This document shows, in pieces, positions 52,304 to 59,922 of a stretch of 64,000 nucleotides of DNA (within the stretch, counting starts at the first letter, position 1; each line of letters opens with the position of its first letter). The notes below the pieces were generated by a model. That model was not told where the DNA came from. It was given only the letters and a program-made list of their open reading frames with translations, and did not search any database. Source of the DNA: JAOAFX01 sp049700315. GTDB taxonomy: Bacteria; Hydrothermota; Tepidihabitantia; SM23-42; JAOAFX01. A program made the position numbers and the translations under genes. The stretch is taken from contig JBNAVN010000007.1 of assembly GCA_049700315.1 (NCBI GenBank), positions 1-64,000 of the forward strand, read 5' to 3'.

Positions 52304-53106
52304 ATCCGTATGAACCGATATTGACAAAGATCAAAAAGATAATCCCTGAGACACCAACAATAAGCACATTTATTCTTGATGGCAAACCCATAGACTTTGA
52401 AGCAGGACAATTCGCTGAGTTGACTGTACTGGGTGTGGGTGAGGCACCTTTTACCCCTTCTTCATCCCCTTATGCAAAGGATTTAGAATTTACAATAATG
52501 AAGGTGGGACGGGTCACCCAGAAATTGTTTGAATTAAAAGAAGGTGATTTAGTCGGAGTGCGTGGTCCATTTGGAAAACCATATCCATTAAATGAATTTA
52601 AGAAAAAAGATGTATTTATCATTGGGGGTGGTGTTGGTTTTGCACCACTTCGTGCATTATTCCTTGCACTGGTAGAAAATATAAAGGATTACAAAAAGAT
52701 ATATATCAGATATGGTGCAAGGACACCGAAAGATATTGTCTATAAATATCTAATACCTGAATGGCAGAAACTAAATAAGGTTGATATTTTGTTGACAGTT
52801 GATGTTGGTGATGATGAATGGAAAGGACGTGTGGGTGTTGTTACTACAATCCTTGATGAAATTCCAGTGGATGTGAAGACAACGCCAGCCATTGTGTGTG
52901 GACCGCCTTTGATGATGAAATTTACGACCCAGAGGCTTATTGATGCAGAATTTAAAGATTCAAATATATATCTCTCTATGGAAAAGAATATGTCGTGCGG
53001 CATTGGAAAATGTAATCACTGCCGGGTTGGCAGATTTTATGTATGCAAGGATGGACCAGTGCTGACCTGGAAGGATGTTAAGGATATAGAGGATCCTTTC
53101 CTATGA
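52300..53106 (+). CDS. HydG-like FAD/NAD(P)-binding subunit
   Basis: 268 residues of the ferredoxin-NADP reductase superfamily. FAD part about 1-95 (GRVTQKLFELKEGDLVGVRG), NAD(P)-binding GGGVGFAPLRALF near 107, and a C-terminal [2Fe-2S]-type Cys set CGIGKCNHCRVGRFYVC. This is the pattern of sulfhydrogenase gamma and of NfnA-like proteins. With the previous gene it forms a HydBG pair that would exchange electrons with NAD(P)H. Linked to the group 4 hydrogenase genes downstream. Confidence 0.87.
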   Translation: MNPYEPILTKIKKIIPETPTISTFILDGKPIDFEAGQFAELTVLGVGEAPFTPSSSPYAKDLEFTIMKVGRVTQKLFELKEGDLVGVRGPFGKPYPLNEFKKKDVFIIGGGVGFAPLRALFLALVENIKDYKKIYIRYGARTPKDIVYKYLIPEWQKLNKVDILLTVDVGDDEWKGRVGVVTTILDEIPVDVKTTPAIVCGPPLMMKFTTQRLIDAEFKDSNIYLSMEKNMSCGIGKCNHCRVGRFYVCKDGPVLTWKDVKDIEDPFL

Positions 53107-53280
53107 AAACTTTAAATTCTAAATTCGAAGCACTGAATCCGAAACAAATTCCAATTACCAAATACCAAAAATTAAAACATTATTGGATAAGTTTGGGAAA
53201 TTTGAAATTTGAATTTAGAGATTGTTTCGGATTTCGGATTTCGGGTTTCGGATTTAATAAAACTACTCAAGGTTGATTAT
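53107..53280. repeat. Repeat-filled spacer before the molybdopterin gene
   Basis: 174 bases with AAATTCTAAATTCGAAGCAC, CCAAATACCAAAA and CGGATTTCGGATTTCGGG-type units, of the same AT-rich interspersed family as the hdr spacers. It contains no promoter that I recognise. An in-frame ATG at 53209 lies inside it and is not used. Confidence 0.7.
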
Positions 53281-54822
53281 ATGGTGATAAAGACCTTATG
53301 TCCTTTCTGCAGTTTTGGTTGCGAACTCGGGATTGTTTTTGATGATTTTGGAATAAAAGGTGTAGAGTATTTGAAAGATACACCAAATCAGGGGAGGCTC
53401 TGTCCAAGGGGAAGTGGTTCTGTTTTGTATCTGAACCATCCAAAAAGATTGTGTGTTCCTGTAGAAGAGGGTAAATATAAAGACTGGGAATTTGTTAAAG
53501 ATAATTTACAGGAAGTTTTAAAAGTACCAGATTCAATTGCAGTGACGATTGATAGAAATGTGACAATAGAAGAAGAATCTGCAATCATTGGTTTCTGCAA
53601 AAAATACAAAATAAATAATATTGCATCCACATATCTTGAGCCCGAGGCATTATTAAGAGGATTTATTGATGAAAAATCTCCGGTTTCACTTGAAGAGATA
53701 GAAAAATCACAGATGATAATCGTTTTAGGCGATGTCTTCAATTACTCACCGATGATTTCAAAGAATTTGATAGACTGGAAATTGAGTGATAGAAGACATC
53801 GTCTTGTAGTTATAGATTCAATAAAGACACATACTTCATACTTTGCTACAGATTTTCTTATGGTTAGACCTGGAACTGAAGGAATATTGATTCTGAAACT
53901 TGCAGATGAGATACCCTCAGGGATAAATGCTTTTGATTTGACAGGTATCACGGAAAAGACGATTGAAGGAATTTCAAAAGATTTTAAATCTGCAGAAAAT
54001 GGTCTTTTTATCATTTCAATGCCTATTGCCCACTGTTATGAGCCGCAGATAATTATTGAGGGTGTAAAGAGATTTGCTATGGATTCTAAGAAGAAGGTTT
54101 TACCCATATTTGAATTTGTTCACTATTATGATTTTCCATTTTTTGGAAAGGTATTTGAGTTGATAAAGAGCGGCAGGATAAAATATATCATAAATTTTGG
54201 TGAACTATTCCCATTCTATTATCCGCAACTCTCAAAAGAAATATCGGGCGTGAAGGTCTATGCTACATCATGTCTGCGTTTCAAAGATTTTGTGCAATTC
54301 CCCTCTGCATTGAACATTGAAAAATCAGGAACCATTATGACAATGAGTGGTAAAAAGGGTATTAGTGGTGAGATCAAACCGGCAAGCGGGGCAAAGGATA
54401 TTAAGGAAATATTAAATATCTTTGGTTTTGAGGATTCAAATATAGAAAAGAAAGAAGTCAAGATTGATATAAAGTCCGGGGCAAAGAAGTTAGCAGAACA
54501 TTCTGTTGAAAAGAAAGAAGGATATTTTAAATTATTTGGTGAAAAGGTTGCATATTACTACTTAGGTCTTCTTGACCATCCAGTCTTGAAAATAAATCCG
54601 ATGAATGCAGGTGAATTGGGGATTAAACAGAATGAATTTGTAGATATTGAATCAAAATGGGGCAGAGCAAAATTGCGGGTCAAGATAACGAATGAAGTTC
54701 CAAAGGGCGCAGTTTACACCCAGCCTGAAACACCAGATGTGCGTGGTCTATTTGGATATGAAATTGTAGAGCAAATTGTGAATTTCGTCCCAACCGAGGT
54801 GAAGATATGGCAAGAAGAATAG
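53281..54822 (+). CDS. Short molybdopterin-oxidoreductase-like protein (FdhA/NuoG type)
   Basis: 513 residues from the ATG at 53281. N-terminal iron-sulfur motif CPFCSFGCELGI followed by NQGRLCPRGSG, as in formate dehydrogenases. A middle part has MVRPGTEG, and a C-terminal molybdopterin-dinucleotide-binding fold includes VFVDIES-like strands and YTQPETPDVRGLFGYEIV. Typical FdhA proteins are about 670-900 residues. I see no Cys or Sec at the usual catalytic position, and the active-site segment appears shortened. It may be a structural electron conduit, as NuoG is in complex I. It overlaps the ferredoxin gene by 16 bases. Confidence 0.75.
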   Translation: MVIKTLCPFCSFGCELGIVFDDFGIKGVEYLKDTPNQGRLCPRGSGSVLYLNHPKRLCVPVEEGKYKDWEFVKDNLQEVLKVPDSIAVTIDRNVTIEEESAIIGFCKKYKINNIASTYLEPEALLRGFIDEKSPVSLEEIEKSQMIIVLGDVFNYSPMISKNLIDWKLSDRRHRLVVIDSIKTHTSYFATDFLMVRPGTEGILILKLADEIPSGINAFDLTGITEKTIEGISKDFKSAENGLFIISMPIAHCYEPQIIIEGVKRFAMDSKKKVLPIFEFVHYYDFPFFGKVFELIKSGRIKYIINFGELFPFYYPQLSKEISGVKVYATSCLRFKDFVQFPSALNIEKSGTIMTMSGKKGISGEIKPASGAKDIKEILNIFGFEDSNIEKKEVKIDIKSGAKKLAEHSVEKKEGYFKLFGEKVAYYYLGLLDHPVLKINPMNAGELGIKQNEFVDIESKWGRAKLRVKITNEVPKGAVYTQPETPDVRGLFGYEIVEQIVNFVPTEVKIWQEE

Positions 54823-55274
54823 TACTGGACCTTGATCTATGTTGTGGATGCAGGTCTTGCGAATCAGCCTGCAAGGTTGCATTCAAGGGTGAAGCAAGGA
54901 TAAGACATGGCGATATTGAGGGTGTGGCATATCTACCATTGGCGTGCAAACACTGTAAAGAAGCGTTATGCCTTGCCTCTTGTCCGGTTGAGGCGATCAC
55001 CCGTGATGAAGAAACCGGAATCGTAGTGAGATCATCTTTCAAATGTATTGGATGCAAAAGTTGTGTCTATGCCTGTCCTTTTGGTGTAATAGATGCACCA
55101 CTTGTTCGTCATATATCACAGAAATGTAATCTCTGTAAGGACCGTAAAGATGGACCAAGATGTGTATCAGCCTGTTCATCTGGTGCTTTAAAGTTCCTTG
55201 AAGAAGAAGAGATAAAGAAGATGGAGATTGGTGTAAGAATGGTTTCAAAGGATGCATTTGTGAGGAGAAGGTGA
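54807..55274 (+). CDS. HycB/HydN-like polyferredoxin
   Basis: 155 residues with four cysteine groups: CCGCRSCESACK, CKHCKEALCLASCP, CIGCKSCVYACPF and CNLCKDRKDGPRC. This is the arrangement of four-cluster iron-sulfur subunits that join formate dehydrogenase to hydrogenase in FHL complexes. GAGGTGAAG precedes the ATG. It should wire the molybdopterin protein to the membrane hydrogenase. A separate NuoI/MbhN-type ferredoxin was not found. Confidence 0.9.
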   Translation: MARRIVLDLDLCCGCRSCESACKVAFKGEARIRHGDIEGVAYLPLACKHCKEALCLASCPVEAITRDEETGIVVRSSFKCIGCKSCVYACPFGVIDAPLVRHISQKCNLCKDRKDGPRCVSACSSGALKFLEEEEIKKMEIGVRMVSKDAFVRRR

Positions 55275-56194
55275 TGGCAATTATTAAGATTATATTCAAT
55301 TACTTTATCTTCCCGGGCTTTTTATTTACGGCAATAATCGGTATGTTTTTAACCTGGATTGACCGCAAGGTCAGCGCACGGGTGCAGATGAGGGTTGGTC
55401 CGCCCTGGTATCAACCATATGCTGATTTCTTAAAATTATTGATCAAGGAGACAATTATTCCTGAAGGTGCATCAAAGACCCTTTTCTATCTTGGACCTCT
55501 TTTGGGATTGATTTCAATGTCAATCCTCTCGGTTATGCTATTCACCATGAATTTTTATCCGGAGAGTTCTTTTGCCGGTGATTTGATTGTGATGGTCTAT
55601 TTGCTTGCCCTGCCACCAATCGGTGTTATCATAGGTGGTTCTGCTTCTAAGAATCCTCTGGCAAGTGTTGGCGCCTCAAGGGAGATGACCCAGTATTTTG
55701 CCTATGAATTGCCATTTTTAATAGTCATTGCCGGGATTGTTTTGAAGTCAGGTGGAACAATAAAATTTGGTGAGATAGTGTATCTGCAAAGAGTCAATGG
55801 ACCGTTTTTGTATTCAATTTCCGGAATAATATTTGCGATAATATTTTTACTCGTGATACAGGCAAAGTTAGGATTTGTTCCATTTGATATTCCTGAGGCA
55901 GAACAGGAGATTATGGCAGGACCTTATATTGAATATTCAGGTGTTGCCCTGGCGATATATAAGATTACAAGGGCAATGATGTTGTTTCTATTACCGGTAT
56001 TTATGCTTTCTCTTTTGTGGGGTGGGATTGGAGATTGGTGGGCTATTTTAAAATACCTTCTGATAATAGTCTTGATAATTTTGATTAAAAATACCAATCC
56101 AAGATTACGGATTGACCAGGCATTGAAATTCTTCTGGATATTTATGGGTATCCTTTCAATCATTGGATTGGTCCTGGCGATAAATAGATTATGA
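55274..56194 (+). CDS. NuoH/EchB/MbhM-like membrane subunit
   Basis: 306 residues with eight or so membrane helices. Family blocks are DRKVSARVQMRVGPPWYQPYAD, QYFAYELPFLIV and VPFDIPEAEQEIMAGPYIEYSG, the latter with the conserved Glu residues. It connects the hydrogenase arm to the ion-pumping arm. The ATG at 55274 overlaps the stop of the ferredoxin gene by one base and follows GAGGAGAAGG. Confidence 0.93.
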   Translation: MAIIKIIFNYFIFPGFLFTAIIGMFLTWIDRKVSARVQMRVGPPWYQPYADFLKLLIKETIIPEGASKTLFYLGPLLGLISMSILSVMLFTMNFYPESSFAGDLIVMVYLLALPPIGVIIGGSASKNPLASVGASREMTQYFAYELPFLIVIAGIVLKSGGTIKFGEIVYLQRVNGPFLYSISGIIFAIIFLLVIQAKLGFVPFDIPEAEQEIMAGPYIEYSGVALAIYKITRAMMLFLLPVFMLSLLWGGIGDWWAILKYLLIIVLIILIKNTNPRLRIDQALKFFWIFMGILSIIGLVLAINRL

Positions 56195-56314
56195 AAGGGC
56201 TAACGAGAAGGGGTGAAGAAGGGAGAATAAGGGTGAAAAGGGGTGAAGAAGGGATGGGAAAAAATAAAGCAGACAGACCAGAAAGACCAAATAGACCAGA
56301 TAAGGATGCAATCA
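56195..56314. repeat. Purine-rich GAAGGGGTGAA repeat spacer
   Basis: Contains repeated GAAGGGGTGAAGAAGGG units and CAGACCAGAAAGACCAAATAGACC. In-frame GTG/ATG codons inside it would give the next protein an artificial N-terminus. Related units occur at 63128-63180. Confidence 0.65.
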
Positions 56315-56731
56315 ATGGGGAATCTTAAACTCTGGGGACTGAAAAAGTCACCCTGGGTATTCCATGTTGCTGCTGCATCTTGTAATAACTGTGATATTGA
56401 GATACTTGATGTTTTAACCCCGAGATGGGATGTGGAAAGATTTGGCATTGTCCTTGTTGGTTCACCAAGGCATGCTGATGCGCTCCTGGTGACCGGGGTG
56501 CTGAATAGAAAGAGTCTACCAAGGGTCTTAAGGGTTTATGAACAAACCCCCAAACCCTGCCTTGTCATTGGTGTTGGCACCTGCACCTGCCACTGCCATA
56601 TGTTTGAGAAATCCTATAATGTCGTTGGACCTTATGATAAACATCTGCCTGTTGATGTTTATATACCTGGCTGTCCACCTAAACCTGAGGCGATAATAAT
56701 GGGTGTTGTAAAGGCATTGAAGAGGCTATAA
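56315..56731 (+). CDS. NuoB/MbhJ-like hydrogenase small subunit
   Basis: 138 residues from the ATG at 56315. The proximal [4Fe-4S] cluster is bound by C23 and C26 (ASCNNCDIE) and by Cys in GTCTCHC and IPGCPPKPE. Electron link between the ferredoxin subunits and the NiFe subunit. I start at 56315 rather than at 56243 or 56306 because the upstream residues are encoded by a repeat and are not conserved in the family. Confidence 0.9.
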   Translation: MGNLKLWGLKKSPWVFHVAAASCNNCDIEILDVLTPRWDVERFGIVLVGSPRHADALLVTGVLNRKSLPRVLRVYEQTPKPCLVIGVGTCTCHCHMFEKSYNVVGPYDKHLPVDVYIPGCPPKPEAIIMGVVKALKRL

Positions 56732-56860
56732 TGAAGCTAAATTCTAAATTAGAAATCCGAAATCGGAAAAAATGTTTATCCCTGAATTTTGTGATAACAG
56801 ATAAAATTATAGCGGTGCGATTTATCGCACAAATAAATACACAAATAAATAGAGGATAAT
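56732..56860. repeat. Spacer with TAGCGG palindromic element
   Basis: The element at 56810-56830 has TAGCGG and palindrome GTGCGATTTATCGCAC (56815-56830). It is preceded by AAATTCTAAATTAGAAATCC-type units. The next gene's ribosome site, AGAGGATAAT, lies just after. Confidence 0.75.
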
Positions 56861-57301
56861 ATGAAGAAAGAATATTCAGAAGAAATATTGGATGGAATTA
56901 AAAAGAGATTCCCGGAAGTTGAGATAAAGATACATTCGCCAAGGCGGACATATATTAGAATAAGTCGTGATAAGGTTTATGAGTTTGCTCAATATCTTTT
57001 CAAAGAATTAAAATGTAGATTGTCAATTATGACCGGTATTGATACACGTGATGGGATTGAGATAATTTACCATTTTTCCCATGACCCTTCAGGAACATAT
57101 TACAACATAAAGACCGTCGTGCCCAAAGATGAGCCAAAGATAAAAAGCCTTGCTGATTTTCTTCCTGCTGCAAACTGGATTGAAAGGGAGATACATGAAC
57201 TCCTTGGTGTTGATTTTGCTGGTCATCCCAATCTCATTCCACTTCTTACTGCAGAAGATTGGCCTGAAAATACCTATCCATTGAGGAGAGATTATGAGTG
57301 A
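56861..57301 (+). CDS. NuoC/MbhK-like 30-kDa subunit
   Basis: 146 residues. It has the NuoC domain with family features NWIEREIHELLGVDFAGHPN and LLTAEDWPENTYPLRRDYE. Structural connector beside the small subunit in group 4 hydrogenases and complex I. It overlaps the large-subunit gene by 8 bases. Confidence 0.9.
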   Translation: MKKEYSEEILDGIKKRFPEVEIKIHSPRRTYIRISRDKVYEFAQYLFKELKCRLSIMTGIDTRDGIEIIYHFSHDPSGTYYNIKTVVPKDEPKIKSLADFLPAANWIEREIHELLGVDFAGHPNLIPLLTAEDWPENTYPLRRDYE

Positions 57302-58529
57302 TAAAAATCCGAAACTTGAAGGAAAAAATCCGCAATCCGCAATTCGCAATCCGAAATATAGAGTAGTTCCCATCGGTCCTTATCATCCACTCCAGGAAGA
57401 GCCGGAGTTTTTTAAGTTGATTGTTGAAGGTGAGAAAGTTGTGGATTTAGAGATCAACATCGGTTATAACCATCGTGGACATGAATATATTGCCCAGACG
57501 ATGACATTTGACCAGGTTCCATTTTTAGTGGAAAGAATCTGTGGTATATGTTCTGACTCCCATCCTTATGCATATTGTCTTGCGGTTGAAGATATTTGTG
57601 GTATTAAACCACCGCCCCGGGCACAATACATAAGGACAATCATAGGTGAACTGGAAAGGATTCATTCCCATTATCTATGGCTTGGACTTGCCGGACATTT
57701 CATTGGATATAATACAGTCTGGATGTGGGTATGGCGTTATCGTGAACCACTGCTTGATCTATTTGAATTGATTATGGGTAATAGAAATCACTATGCAATT
57801 AACAAAGTCGGTGGTGCAAGAAGGGATATCCTGCCTGAAGATTATCCAAAGATTGAAGAGTATTTAAATCTACTTGAAGAGAAGACAAAGATGTTTACAA
57901 ATGCGATTCTTGATGACCCGGTTATTCGGGCAAGGCTTGAAGGTGTTGGTATTCTGAAAAAAGAAGATGCAATTGCATATGGGGTTTTGGGACCAACTGC
58001 CCGGGCATCAGGTATTGCCATAGATGTGCGCAAAGATGACCCTTATGATGCTTATGATAAAGTTGATTGGGATATTGTAGTATTTGAAGAAGGGGATGTC
58101 CTGGCAAAGGCAAAGGTGAGATTGTTAGAATGTTTTGAATCAATAAAGATTGTGCGTCAGTGTCTTAAGAATATGCCTGAAGGTCCGATTGAAGCAAGGG
58201 TTGAAGAGATTCCACCGGGTGAAGGGATTGGCAGGCATGAGGCACCGAGGGGTGAGGTATTCCATTATGTCCGTTCAGATGGTTCAAATATGCCGGTGAG
58301 GCATAAGATCAGGGCACCAAGTTATATGAACATCGCTTCAAATCTTGAAGCAGTAAAAGGTTATTCAATTGCTGATGCGGCACTGGTGCTTGCTGCAGTT
58401 GACCCCTGCTATTGCTGTACTGAAAGGACGATTGTCTATGAAAATGGCAAAAAGAAATATGATGGCAAAGATTTGTTGAAACTATCCTGGGAAAAGACAG
58501 AAAGGATAAAAGGGAGATATAAAAAATGA
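57294..58529 (+). CDS. [NiFe] hydrogenase large subunit, group 4 (NuoD/MbhL-like)
   Basis: 411 residues. Both Ni-binding pairs are present: ERICGICSDSH (C83, C86, H90) and DPCYCCTER (C372, C375). NuoD proper lacks these cysteines, so this is a hydrogenase that makes or uses H2. Overall it is closest to Mbh-type subunits. Residues after 375 (about 36) may be removed on maturation. The first 21 residues (KNPKLEG, NPQSAIRNPK) are encoded by an ATCCGCAATCC-type repeat; the family normally begins near YRVVPIGPYHP at about 22. Confidence 0.93.
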   Translation: MSDKNPKLEGKNPQSAIRNPKYRVVPIGPYHPLQEEPEFFKLIVEGEKVVDLEINIGYNHRGHEYIAQTMTFDQVPFLVERICGICSDSHPYAYCLAVEDICGIKPPPRAQYIRTIIGELERIHSHYLWLGLAGHFIGYNTVWMWVWRYREPLLDLFELIMGNRNHYAINKVGGARRDILPEDYPKIEEYLNLLEEKTKMFTNAILDDPVIRARLEGVGILKKEDAIAYGVLGPTARASGIAIDVRKDDPYDAYDKVDWDIVVFEEGDVLAKAKVRLLECFESIKIVRQCLKNMPEGPIEARVEEIPPGEGIGRHEAPRGEVFHYVRSDGSNMPVRHKIRAPSYMNIASNLEAVKGYSIADAALVLAAVDPCYCCTERTIVYENGKKKYDGKDLLKLSWEKTERIKGRYKK

Positions 58530-58716
58530 TAAATTCTAAATCCGAAGCACTAAATCTGAAACAAATTTCTAAATATGGTCTAAGGGTTAGGGTTGGGATG
58601 CTTGTCTTTTTTAACCATTTAACCAATTCAGATTTTCAACCCCAATCCAATAACTATACCCTTGAGTTTGGGTCGTGTTTTGAATTTACAAAGATACTCA
58701 GTGAGGTTAGGTGCTA
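58530..58716. repeat. Spacer with inverted copy of the hdr spacer block
   Basis: The block TATGGTCTAAGGGTTAGGG followed by TTGGGATGCT (about 58575-58603) is the reverse complement of the CATCCCAACCCTAACC block found at 29461 and 33558. It is followed by AACCATTTAACCAATTC units. Confidence 0.7.
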
Positions 58717-59922
58717 ATGGAATTTAATTTTCTTCTTGACCGATTTGGGATATTTTTAAGCATCACATTTTGTTTTATCGGGTTGATGTCATTTATCTAT
58801 GCCCTTGCGACAATCGGACAGAAGGGGCACAGGTTTGAATATTATTTAATGCTTCTTTTGATTATCATTTCCGGTGTTGGTGTTGCGGTCACTACGAATT
58901 TATTATGGATGTTCATTTTCTGGGAGGTTTCAACATTTGCAGTGTGGCGCTCGGTTGTATATTATCGCAGACCTGACCAGATTTCTTCAGGTAATGTAGT
59001 ATTCATCACAAATTTGATTTCCGCGGGTCTGACGCTGATCGGTATTGGAATGTTATACCTTGAGAATAACACTTTCATTATATCCGAGATAAAACAGATA
59101 AATATCATTGCCTTAGTATTGATTACAATTGGAATTTTTGCAAAATCAGTGATTCTGCCGATACATTTCTGGCTTGTCCCTGCCTATGCATCAATACCAT
59201 CGGCAATTGGCGGCTCGCTTGCCGGCATTGCAGAAAATCTCGGTCTGATTCTATTCTATCGTCTTTTCACGAACAATCCGAATGTCCCGGAAGGTTATTT
59301 TACAATCGTTGCCTGGTTTGCGGTTATATCAAGTTTGATTGCGGGTGGCTCGGCATATAGAACAAATCGTTTAAGATATCTTCTTGCCTATTCAACCATC
59401 AGCCAAATCGGATTTATATTGTTGGGTTTTTCAGTTCATAATTTTTTTGGAAGTTACGGCGCAATTATATATATACTTGCCCATGCCCTTGCAAAATCAG
59501 GGTTGTTCTATGGTGTGGGAACGATTGAGGATATCACTGGAGAGGCAAATATAAAAAATATTTCCTGCATGCTCAGGGTTTCACCGGTATTGACTGTGAT
59601 GATGGCGCTATTATTCAGTTCAATCGTTGGATTCTTTCCGATGATTGGTTTCTTTTCTAAACTGATGGTGGTTATTGGTTCAGTTCAGAAGAACATTCTT
59701 TTTGGATTTTTTGCAATCGCCTCGGCAATATTTACGCTGTTATACAGTGACCGGTTTTATCATGAATTATTCTATGGTGAAAAATGTGATATTGCAGAAT
59801 TGAAAATAGAAAGGAAGCCTGGGGTAGTTGAAACTGGAGTAGTGTTTATCCTTACACTACTTTCACTAATATTAGGCGTACTCTTCTATGAGATATTAGC
59901 ATTTGTGGGAGGTATCCAATGA
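58717..59922 (+). CDS. NuoN/MrpD-like proton-conducting membrane subunit
   Basis: About 401 residues with eleven or more membrane helices, homologous to antiporter-type subunits. Motifs are SVILPIHFWLVPAYASIPSAIG with the functional Lys/His region, and LLAYSTISQIGFILLGF. An in-frame GTG at 58711 is an alternative start. A preceding GAGGTTAGG acts as ribosome site. It pumps H+ or Na+ in connection with the hydrogenase. It overlaps the next gene by 4 bases. Confidence 0.9.
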   Translation: MEFNFLLDRFGIFLSITFCFIGLMSFIYALATIGQKGHRFEYYLMLLLIIISGVGVAVTTNLLWMFIFWEVSTFAVWRSVVYYRRPDQISSGNVVFITNLISAGLTLIGIGMLYLENNTFIISEIKQINIIALVLITIGIFAKSVILPIHFWLVPAYASIPSAIGGSLAGIAENLGLILFYRLFTNNPNVPEGYFTIVAWFAVISSLIAGGSAYRTNRLRYLLAYSTISQIGFILLGFSVHNFFGSYGAIIYILAHALAKSGLFYGVGTIEDITGEANIKNISCMLRVSPVLTVMMALLFSSIVGFFPMIGFFSKLMVVIGSVQKNILFGFFAIASAIFTLLYSDRFYHELFYGEKCDIAELKIERKPGVVETGVVFILTLLSLILGVLFYEILAFVGGIQ

